Below are positions 46,314 through 54,097 of a stretch of DNA of 64,000 nucleotides, piece after piece. Below the pieces are notes generated by a model. The model made no database searches and was not told where the DNA came from. It saw nothing but the letters and a program-made list of their open reading frames with translations. The DNA comes from Bacteroides ilei. GTDB lineage: Bacteria > Bacteroidota > Bacteroidia > Bacteroidales > Bacteroidaceae. Position 1 is the first letter of the stretch, and the number at the start of each line of letters is the position of its first letter. Location of the stretch: assembly GCF_900128495.1 (NCBI RefSeq), contig NZ_LT635801.1, positions 2,101,083-2,165,082 on the forward strand. Direction: 5' to 3'. The position numbers were made by a program, and so were the translations under genes.

Positions 46314-49300
46314 ATGATGTCCTTAAAAGAAAAAACAAGAATACTTTTTGGCTGTTTGCTAGTTTTTATCAGTCTGAGTTTGACGGCTGCAACTGCTCCT
46401 AAGTTCAGGACGTTGACAATGGAGAACGGGTTATTACATACAGATGTAACCTGTGTGACTCAGGATGTGAACGGACTTATCTGGATTGGGACCAATGGAG
46501 GATTGCAAAGTTTCGATGGCTATAACCTGCAATCGTATGACTATTATAAACCGACGGACAGAATCCGCTATCTCCACGACCGCATTACTTCGCTGGCTAC
46601 AGATTCCTGCAACTTGTGGATTGGTACAGAAAGCGGTTTGTTAAGGTTTAATTATAATCAGGGAAATTATGCCAGTTTTGAACTGTCTGCCGACCTTCAG
46701 GTATTGTCTTCCACTTTGGTGGACAAAGTATATGCCACCGAAGAGGGAGTTTTGTGGGTGGTAACTTCTGATTCCATGTATGTGGTAAAGGTAGACCATA
46801 AAAAGAACTTACTTTCTTCTTATGGGAAAGAATCTGAGGTCTTGTCGGCGAAGAAAGATGTACATACGATTGTGAAAAATGGCGATTATACTTGGTTGTG
46901 TACTCCCGATGTACTTTTGCAGATGAAGCTGGCTCATGGCAAGGTGAAAATTGTGAACTCTTATAAATGCCGTGAAATTTCCCGAAGGAATGAGGCATCT
47001 TCCTCACTTTATATCCGAGACAATTTCCTGTATCTGAGAGTGTCCTCCGGTTGTGCCAGATTCCCATTGAATACAGATGGAAGTCTGAACTTGTCACGTT
47101 ATGATTTTTATGACTTCCATAACTTGAATGCACAGATTCCTCAACATACTTCGGGAAAACTGATTGTGGACCGAAGCAATACTTTATGGTGTGCCTCGAA
47201 TATTGGCTTGTTGCAGATTTCTACAAATTCAGGTAAGATTTACGCAGATATTCATGCCCGAAAATCTGCATATACTACTTCCATTTCATCCAATTTTATT
47301 TCTACGTTGTTCATAGACAGTTTTCATAATCTGTGGATTGGAACCTGGGGAAAGGGAGTGAATTATGTATCTCTGTCGATGCCTTTATTTGGTACGATAT
47401 ATGATAGTCCGTCGAATGAACATTCAATAAAAGGTGCTTTTGTCAAAGGAATTGAAAGAAGCTCTGACGGTACACTTTGGCTTCTGACCCAGAAACAAGG
47501 CTTGAATAAGTATCGTACGGATGAGGGCCTTCTGATGTTTACAGACTTTTCTCAATTTCTGGGAAAAGGAAATGTGTTTAAGGCTCTAAAGTTTAATAAG
47601 GATGAGCGTATTCTTTATGTGGGATTGATAAATGGACTGGTAGCATACGACGTGAAGGCCAATACGATATCGTATGTCATATCCAATAATGAGAAAGCAT
47701 TGGTAAAGGCTGCTGTCGATGTGACCCGCATGGAATATGATGCGAACGGTTTTCTATGGGTAGGTACCTGGAAAAATGGTATTTACTGTTTTAAGGAAGA
47801 AAATGGAAAACTTACGTTTGTGAAACATTTAGGTATTGGCGATGGATTGAAATCGGAGTGCATACCCTATATGTTTTTTGATCAGGAAAAGAATGAAATG
47901 ATGGTATGTACCCGAAAAGGGCTTTCTCGATTTATTTTGAAAGGAACTGAATTGGACATTAAAAAAGTGGTTTCTTATAGAGTTGATTTGAAGAACCCTC
48001 ATTCCTTGTCGAATAACTTTCTGGCATGCATTGACAAGCAGAATGATTCAATTTACTGGGTCGGCACGTTGGGGGGAGGTCTGAACCGCTTGGTTATCCA
48101 AGGAGATACGGACAATGCTTATACCGCAACGTCCTATATGACGCAGGATGGTATGATGAGTAATGACGCGGAAATTGTGATGGTAGATAAGAGTGACAAT
48201 GTGTGGATTGGTGGATATGGTATTATGAAGCTGGATACGCATACCGGTATCCTGTCTCGATTTGATTATCTGGACGGATTGCAAGGCAATTTCTTCAAAT
48301 ATGGAGCTGGCTACAAAGGAAAAGATGGAATGATGTACATGGGAGGGATAGACGGATTGAGCTATTTTTATCCTAATCATGTGCAGACTGGAAATGAAAA
48401 GTATCAGCTTTATTTGTCAAATTTATATGTTCATGGAAAGAGAATTCTAGTCGGTGAAAAGATAAATGGAGTGGTTGTGCTCCCTGAGATTTTAGATAAA
48501 CTGGTGAAATTGACGCTGCACCATGACCAAAATGATTTTTCGATAGAGTTTTCGGCCTTAGGTTACCGCCTTTCGAACAGGATTATGTATCGGTATAAAT
48601 TGGGAGGATATGATACAGAATGGCGGGAAGTACCAGTGAGTGAGAATAAAGTACTTTATTCAAATCTAGATTATTCCACTTACGACTTCGAACTGCAGTA
48701 CTCTACGGATAATGGACAGACTTGGAATCCGGTAAGTAAAAAACTGCGGATTGAGATACTTCCCCCCTGGTGGCTTTCTCCTTGGGCCAAAATTACTTAT
48801 CTGATATTTACCTTTTCACTGGTATTGTTTATTTTCTATCTGTATGTAAAGGAGCTGAATATGAGACACAAAATATCCTTACATGAGATGGAAAAACAAA
48901 AGGATGAGGAGAATCATCAGCTGAAACTGCAATTCTTCATGAATATTTCCCATGAATTCAAAACGCCTTTAACACTTATTCTATCGTCAGTGGAACGAAT
49001 GGAAGATGAGTTTGGTCGGACAATAGGGCAGGTGCCACAAAAGATTCAGGAGTCATTCAACTCTGTATCCCGAAATGCCAACAGACTGCTGACCCTGATT
49101 ACAGAGCTGGTAGATTTCAGAAAGAGTGACCTGAACATAGCCGATTTGAATCTGCAAGAAGACAGAATTGACAGGTACGTACAACAGATTGTGCAGGAGT
49201 TTTCTCCGTGGGCATTGCGTAAGAAAATAGAGTTTACCACCTCGGTGCAAGAAAACGTACTGATGAAATTCGATCCGGAGAAATTTTCTATGGTACTGAT

Positions 49301-50609
49301 AAACCTGCTTTCCAATGCCATGAAATATACCTCCAATGGAGGATGCGTGGAAGTCTCTCTTACAACCGGTACAGATGTGAGTCCTTGTCCTAAATATGAG
49401 AACTCTTTCCAAGTAGGAGATACTATATGGGGCGAAGAAGTCTGTATCTTAAAAGTTTCTGATACGGGAGTTGGAATCTCATCGGAAACAATCGGCAAGA
49501 TTTACGACCGCTTTTTTCAAATAAGAGACAATTCATCGGTACATTTAGGTTCGGGCATAGGACTTGCCATTGCAAAGAACATGGTGCTTCTGCATGGTGG
49601 AAACATCATAGTGAGCAGTGAACGGATGAAGGGTACGGAATTCATTGTGACATTGCCGATGAGATTGAAAGAAGAAGTGCAAGACGAAAACAATACGTTT
49701 GATGTACATGACTATTTGCAATCAGTTCACGTGGAATATAACTATGATATGGAGCCTCAGAGAACATCGGTAGATGAAGGTAAGGAAGCGACAGGTGACC
49801 CAGACAAGCAGACCCTGTTGCTGGTGGAGGACAACGTGGAATTGTTGTCCATGCTGAAAGAGCACTTCCAGGTGAAATACCATGTGATTACTGCCGAAAA
49901 CGGAGAAGAAGGATTGAGAAAATGTACGGAATTCTATCCTGATTTGATTATCAGTGATGTGATGATGCCGTTAATGGACGGTATAGAGATGTGCAAGGCC
50001 ATCCGAAATAACCTGTCAATCGCATATACTCCGATAATTCTCCTTACTGCAAAAAGTACGGTCGAAAATCAGATTGAGGGTTATGAATCGGGAGCTGATT
50101 TGTATCTTCCCAAACCTTTCTCCATGAAGATATTGGAACTTAATGTGGCCAGACTTATGACGCAGAAACTCCGTATGATGCAGGCTGGGTATACACAGGA
50201 AATATCCGTGGAAGCAAATCCGGGGGAACAGATGGAGGGACAGGAACCGATAAAACCAGAAGTAACTCGTAAATCCATAAAATCGGAAAAAGACAAGGAG
50301 TTTATAAAAAGCCTAAACGGATTCCTGGAAGATAATATATCGAATCCGGATCTTTCCGTTGATATGCTATGCAAGCATTTGGGGCTTGGTCGGACAAGAC
50401 TTTATGCTATGGTGAAAGATATTTCCGGGCAGTCATTGGGTGATTTCATCCGGGATATGCGACTGAATAAGGCGGCCTACTTGTTGAAACATACAGATAT
50501 GAATATCACGGAGATAATTTATGAGACGGGCTTTGGAAGCAACTCCCATTTCAGTAAGGTCTTTAAAAATAAGTTTGGTGTTACGCCATCTGATTTTGCC
50601 AAACAATAG
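46314..50609 (+). CDS. Hybrid two-component system regulator (PUL activator)
   Basis: This 1431-residue protein is a one-piece sensor and transcription factor that would bind a released oligosaccharide in the periplasm and switch on the locus. After a signal/anchor (about 1-27) come Reg_prop propeller repeats (for example GLIWIGTNGGLQSFDGY, NVWIGGYGIMKLD), a Y_Y_Y domain (about 740-810), a membrane helix (about 822-842), HisKA with H880 in NISHEFKTPLTL, HATPase (NLLSNAMKYT, DTGVGIS, GSGIGLAIAKN), a receiver domain with phospho-acceptor D1215 (PDLIISDVMMPLMDG) and a C-terminal AraC-type HTH (DMLCKHLGLGRTRLYAMVKDI ... GFGSNSHFSKVFKNKFGVTPSDF). The AraC domain fits the 21-bp direct half-site spacing found at the locus promoters. 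Confidence 0.97.
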   Translation: MMSLKEKTRILFGCLLVFISLSLTAATAPKFRTLTMENGLLHTDVTCVTQDVNGLIWIGTNGGLQSFDGYNLQSYDYYKPTDRIRYLHDRITSLATDSCNLWIGTESGLLRFNYNQGNYASFELSADLQVLSSTLVDKVYATEEGVLWVVTSDSMYVVKVDHKKNLLSSYGKESEVLSAKKDVHTIVKNGDYTWLCTPDVLLQMKLAHGKVKIVNSYKCREISRRNEASSSLYIRDNFLYLRVSSGCARFPLNTDGSLNLSRYDFYDFHNLNAQIPQHTSGKLIVDRSNTLWCASNIGLLQISTNSGKIYADIHARKSAYTTSISSNFISTLFIDSFHNLWIGTWGKGVNYVSLSMPLFGTIYDSPSNEHSIKGAFVKGIERSSDGTLWLLTQKQGLNKYRTDEGLLMFTDFSQFLGKGNVFKALKFNKDERILYVGLINGLVAYDVKANTISYVISNNEKALVKAAVDVTRMEYDANGFLWVGTWKNGIYCFKEENGKLTFVKHLGIGDGLKSECIPYMFFDQEKNEMMVCTRKGLSRFILKGTELDIKKVVSYRVDLKNPHSLSNNFLACIDKQNDSIYWVGTLGGGLNRLVIQGDTDNAYTATSYMTQDGMMSNDAEIVMVDKSDNVWIGGYGIMKLDTHTGILSRFDYLDGLQGNFFKYGAGYKGKDGMMYMGGIDGLSYFYPNHVQTGNEKYQLYLSNLYVHGKRILVGEKINGVVVLPEILDKLVKLTLHHDQNDFSIEFSALGYRLSNRIMYRYKLGGYDTEWREVPVSENKVLYSNLDYSTYDFELQYSTDNGQTWNPVSKKLRIEILPPWWLSPWAKITYLIFTFSLVLFIFYLYVKELNMRHKISLHEMEKQKDEENHQLKLQFFMNISHEFKTPLTLILSSVERMEDEFGRTIGQVPQKIQESFNSVSRNANRLLTLITELVDFRKSDLNIADLNLQEDRIDRYVQQIVQEFSPWALRKKIEFTTSVQENVLMKFDPEKFSMVLINLLSNAMKYTSNGGCVEVSLTTGTDVSPCPKYENSFQVGDTIWGEEVCILKVSDTGVGISSETIGKIYDRFFQIRDNSSVHLGSGIGLAIAKNMVLLHGGNIIVSSERMKGTEFIVTLPMRLKEEVQDENNTFDVHDYLQSVHVEYNYDMEPQRTSVDEGKEATGDPDKQTLLLVEDNVELLSMLKEHFQVKYHVITAENGEEGLRKCTEFYPDLIISDVMMPLMDGIEMCKAIRNNLSIAYTPIILLTAKSTVENQIEGYESGADLYLPKPFSMKILELNVARLMTQKLRMMQAGYTQEISVEANPGEQMEGQEPIKPEVTRKSIKSEKDKEFIKSLNGFLEDNISNPDLSVDMLCKHLGLGRTRLYAMVKDISGQSLGDFIRDMRLNKAAYLLKHTDMNITEIIYETGFGSNSHFSKVFKNKFGVTPSDFAKQ

Positions 50610-50825
50610 TTTTTGTACAACAATGATAAAAAGGTGGACAATAAACATAAAATGCTTCATGTTAATTGTGAATATAGCAGCCTTACTATATGTCCTAAAA
50701 AATAAGAATTATGCATAAATAAATAACTAGAATGTGAGCAATATACTATAAATAACTTGTTGAAATTCTTTATTTAACTAAGAATTGATCTTTTAATTTC
50801 CTTTTTGAGTAGCCTATAATTAATA

Positions 50826-51100
50826 GTTTTATAGATACTTGTTCCTTTGCGTGTTAGGTGGAATGCATACCCAGGAAGCAAGGCTTCCAGTTCAATCTTT
50901 CTGGCAGAAGGTTCCTGATGACGAGACTCCGGACAACCGAAGATCTCATGCTATTGCTCATCGGAAAGAGAAAGAAGCTGCTCAATGCTTTTCTCGCTTG
51001 AAAGAAATAGGCAGACATATTTGCGGACCGTGTTACGGGAAGTACAAAACGTGGATACCGTTTCTTTAATTCCCATCCCGGCTACATAACATCTCAAAAA
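50826..51100 (-). pseudogene. IS21-family istA transposase remnant (N-terminus)
   Basis: Read on the minus strand, the frame gives EMLCSRMGIKETVSTFCTSRNTVRKYVCLFL, an in-frame TAG after LSLSDEQ, then HEIFGCPESR and KIELEALLPGYAFHLTRKG. The helix-turn-helix with SRNTVRKY and the ELEALLPGY segment are typical of the IstA N-terminus. Only about 90 codons survive and there is no istB or terminal repeat nearby, so it is a dead fragment. It lies between the PUL regulator and the TIR/CHAT operon, a sign of past insertion at this boundary. Confidence 0.75.
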
Positions 51101-51148
51101 GCTTTTTTGATTCTTTTATTTATTTGTATAGATTTTATTATTACCCCG

Positions 51149-51457
51149 TTACATCAGGACTTGGGCTATCAAATCTACACAAAAAAATCTCAGATAATAT
51201 AGTACTAAGTGATCAATGCTATTGGGACCAGAAGGATCTATCATATTGTGCCCAAAAGGGTCAAAGTTGTGCGGCTTTTCCAATCCCAGACTGATGTCGT
51301 GACTTTCACGTACTACCTCGAAAAAATGTTTTATACGTTCGGCATCGGAACGGACGGGAGTCGTGATCATGACGCTACGGATGAATGTCTCTATGGGTTT
51401 CTCGGTACACTTGTTTGTCTGGCAAAGGATGACTAGAAGCATAAGTAATTTTTTCAT
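51149..51457 (-). CDS. Small putative secreted protein, hypothetical
   Basis: This 102-codon minus-strand frame begins MKKLLMLLVILCQTNKC, a plausible lipoprotein-type signal, followed by TEKPIETFIRSVMITTPVRSD and a helical stretch. The C-terminus (YYLRFFCVDLIAQVLM) runs into AT-rich sequence and looks unnatural. It could be a truncated gene left next to the istA remnant. No family was recognised. Confidence 0.3.
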   Translation of the reverse strand: MKKLLMLLVILCQTNKCTEKPIETFIRSVMITTPVRSDAERIKHFFEVVRESHDISLGLEKPHNFDPFGHNMIDPSGPNSIDHLVLYYLRFFCVDLIAQVLM

Positions 51458-51894
51458 GTTGGTATTTTAGGAGGCTTATGGGCAAAGATTAGTTTTTTGC
51501 CTTCTCTTTCACGACTTTATCAACCTGAAAAATGTCCTAAAGTTCGGATTTATCTGTAGTTTTATAGGATATGATTCTGGATTTCTGCTTTAATGACTAT
51601 CTATACACAACTTGTAAAGAATAGGGTTTATGAAAAAAGAAGATCTCTTTTTTAAGGTGTTGCATTTGTTGATGCTTCCCGATACGGAACATACGTTGAC
51701 GTACGGGGATAACTGGATCTGATGGACAATATAAGTGTCAGTCCTGAAATAATTCTGTATCCAATTTTGTCTCCAGGTCTTATCCGTTCAAGCTGACGTT
51801 TGCATTGAATTCTTAAAATACAATTGGATTTTTCCGGATAAATGTTTACATTTGGTGTTGTTGTATTGTAATATTCGGATAAAACAGACATGAG
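51458..51894. other. Intergenic upstream of the TIR/CHAT operon
   Basis: No gene is supported. A short hairpin (AAAAAAGA/TCTTTTTT around 51634-51653) overlaps a 29-codon frame starting at 51631 that has no family resemblance. The promoter of the TIR gene should lie near 51850-51880, but no convincing boxes could be fixed. Confidence 0.4.
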
Positions 51895-53427
51895 ATGCGA
51901 CATTATAATATATTCATAAGCTATCGCCGCGCAGGAACTGCTGATAAGGCAGAACACCTTTTGTCTCTCCTGGAAAAGTCCGGTTATAAGGGACAGGTCA
52001 GTTTTGATCGGGAAAACTTTGACGGAACGTTCGATCTGGAAATTCTTCAACGGATTGACCGCTGCAAAGATTTTATTCTGATAGTGGGAGAGTCTACTTT
52101 TGCCCATGTGGGTATGGAAGGTGCGGAAGAATACCGGCGTTACGCAAGGTGCGGTATTACAGAGTTTGATGCTGTACAGCGTAAATTATTGTCGGAGGGA
52201 AGGAACATTGATTTTGTCCGTTTCGAGATTGCGCGTGCTATTGAAAAAAAGAAGAATATCATACCTGTGGTTCTTGCTCCGACGGAGAGGTTTGATTTTG
52301 ACCGTCTTCAGCTTCCTGATGATATTGTCCAGATAAAGAGAATCCAAGCTGTATTCTACAATGATAGCAAGAATTTTCTGTTCAAGTCGGTGGTCCCGGA
52401 TATTGTTCGTCGTCTGAAGACACCACGGCGGTTTCTCGTTAAAATGTCTGCTATCATTCTGGGTGTGCTTATGCTGGTGGCAGTAGGTTGGTGGGGAATG
52501 TGGTATTATACTTGTCTTGCCGGATTGGATGGTTGCCGGACTGCGTCCGATTATGAAGCGTTTCTGGAAAAAAGGTTGCCTGCTCCGGTCCGGAAGCAGG
52601 CTGTGAGGGCTTTGGAGCATCTGGATGTGTTAAGGTGGAATTATGTGTATACCGATAATCAGGTCTATGGGCATCGGATGTACGGTGAACCATATACAGA
52701 TTCATTGATGGTGTTTTGGGCGGATAATCTGTCGTGTACTCAATTGGCTGTTATCCGGGATGTTTTCAATAATATGATGCATATTCCTGAAGGAACTTTC
52801 ATGATGGGTACAGACGATTATCATGATATAGAGGGTCCCCGGCATGAAGTTACGCTGACAGATGATTTCTATATGTCCAAATATGAATTGACCGTTAAGG
52901 AATGGTATGCCGTGATGTCCGATTCGGTTGTTGCGTCCAAAGACAGTTGTTGTCCGGTCGTTTCGGTATCATGGAACCGGTGTCAGGAATTTGTAAAACG
53001 GCTCAATGAGGCTGTAAGGATGGATGAGTGGATGTTTTCACTGCCTACCGAAGCGCAGTGGGAATATGCAGCTAAGGGAGGATCGGATTATGTTTATGCC
53101 GGAAGTGATGATCTGGCAGCGGTAATGGATATGAATGTGAGCCATGCAGTGGAGGTAGGGCGTAAAGGTTGCAATGGTTTCGAACTGTATGATATGACCG
53201 GGAATGTCAAGGAATGGTGTCTGGATGGAGATTGGAGGATATACACCCGGGAATCTGTAACAGATCCTTTGGGGGATGTCCAGGCCGGGAAACATATTAT
53301 TCGGGGAGGATCGTATTTGTCGAAGGATGATGTGGATTTTCTGAAAGTCTTTTACCGTGATACCTATTCGGCTGATGACGGTGCTGAAGATATCGGCATG
53401 AGATTGGTTCTTGTAAAGAAAAAATAA
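51895..53427 (+). CDS. TIR domain - transmembrane - FGE-like (C-type lectin fold) protein
   Basis: This 510-residue protein joins an N-terminal TIR domain (about 1-150: YNIFISYRRAGTADKAE, GKxQVSFD-like strand, CKDFILIVGE, and E111 in DFVRFEIARAIEKKKNIIPVVL at the place of the NADase glutamate) to one membrane helix (about 183-205). An external FGE-sulfatase/SUMF1-type domain follows (about 295-510: MHIPEGTFMMGTDD, MSKYELTVKEWYAVM, SLPTEAQWEYAAKGG, GNVKEWC, HIIRGGSYLSKDD). After RGGSY the two copper-binding cysteines of true formylglycine-generating enzymes are absent, so this domain is likely a binding or scaffold module, not a sulfatase activator. It is the first gene of a three-gene operon (1 bp from the next). 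The topology puts TIR in the cytoplasm and the FGE-like part outside. Confidence 0.88.
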   Translation: MRHYNIFISYRRAGTADKAEHLLSLLEKSGYKGQVSFDRENFDGTFDLEILQRIDRCKDFILIVGESTFAHVGMEGAEEYRRYARCGITEFDAVQRKLLSEGRNIDFVRFEIARAIEKKKNIIPVVLAPTERFDFDRLQLPDDIVQIKRIQAVFYNDSKNFLFKSVVPDIVRRLKTPRRFLVKMSAIILGVLMLVAVGWWGMWYYTCLAGLDGCRTASDYEAFLEKRLPAPVRKQAVRALEHLDVLRWNYVYTDNQVYGHRMYGEPYTDSLMVFWADNLSCTQLAVIRDVFNNMMHIPEGTFMMGTDDYHDIEGPRHEVTLTDDFYMSKYELTVKEWYAVMSDSVVASKDSCCPVVSVSWNRCQEFVKRLNEAVRMDEWMFSLPTEAQWEYAAKGGSDYVYAGSDDLAAVMDMNVSHAVEVGRKGCNGFELYDMTGNVKEWCLDGDWRIYTRESVTDPLGDVQAGKHIIRGGSYLSKDDVDFLKVFYRDTYSADDGAEDIGMRLVLVKKK

Positions 53428-53428
53428 T

Positions 53429-54097
53429 ATGAAGACATTAGCTTTATGGGTCGTTTGCCTGAGTCTGCTGTTTTGTATACACGTCCGGGCACAAACGGAT
53501 TTTGAGAAAATAGAGAAAGCCTGCCTGTTGGCCAGATCCGGTTTGAGTGAAAAAGGTAGTCCGAGCGAACTTCTGAATGCTTCCCGTATATTGAAATCGG
53601 TGAAATGGAGTGTCCTGAACCTGCAGAATGTAGACCGTAAGGCCGAGATTTCGGTAAACGGACGGCTGGTTTTTGTTCCAGAATTTATGGATAGCCTATA
53701 TGTAAACCGTCTGGTATACAAGACAGCTTCCGACTATCTGTTGCGTGCTGAAAAGGAGAACCGGCGCAGCGTCAGTAATATGGTCAGACTTACTACAAAG
53801 GCTGTATCGCCAGGTGGAACGGTGGTGTATGGAATCCGGCTTTCCGGTAACCTGTCTGTCGATGTCTCTGCCGTTACGGACCCATACGGAGCTATCAATA
53901 TGAAGGTTAAGGTTCTGGAAAAGTTGAACGGACCGGGCAATGTCTATTCAGATCATTATAGGGAGACAGAAGGATACAGTCACCGGAAATTGAGGGGGAT
54001 AAAGTCGGAAGGAAACAAAATCATGTTAATTGAAATTACCAATTGTACAGACTATCCTGTAAACTACGCCTTGATCATGAATACTCAAAAACTATGA
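53429..54097 (+). CDS. Secreted protein of unknown function in the TIR/CHAT operon
   Basis: This 222-residue protein has a signal peptide (MKTLALWVVCLSLLFCIHVRA) and no family I recognise. Residues 25-110 look helical (DFEKIEKACLLARSGLSEKG, LYVNRLVYKTASDYLLRAEKENRR). About 115-222 is beta-rich (GTVVYGIRLSGNLSVDVSAVTDP, KIMLIEITNCTDYPVNYALIM), like a small immunoglobulin-type or lectin-like domain. It starts one base after the TIR gene stop, and its own stop overlaps the CHAT gene start in an ATGA arrangement, so it is translationally coupled to both. It is probably a periplasmic partner linking the FGE-like and CHAT proteins, which is an inference from gene order. Confidence 0.8.
   Translation: MKTLALWVVCLSLLFCIHVRAQTDFEKIEKACLLARSGLSEKGSPSELLNASRILKSVKWSVLNLQNVDRKAEISVNGRLVFVPEFMDSLYVNRLVYKTASDYLLRAEKENRRSVSNMVRLTTKAVSPGGTVVYGIRLSGNLSVDVSAVTDPYGAINMKVKVLEKLNGPGNVYSDHYRETEGYSHRKLRGIKSEGNKIMLIEITNCTDYPVNYALIMNTQKL

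Noticed and set aside
50615..50639. GTAC at 50615 and GGAC at 50636, 21 bp apart, after the regulator gene
   Set aside because: No TAnnTTTG-type box lies 35 bp away on either strand and no gene follows at a fitting distance, so I did not count it as an operator.
51895..53427. Reading the FGE-type domain as a sulfatase-activating formylglycine-generating enzyme for the nearby PUL
   Set aside because: The copper-binding cysteines are missing, it is fused to TIR, it is not in the PUL operons, and all PUL sulfatases are Ser-type, which need an anSME.
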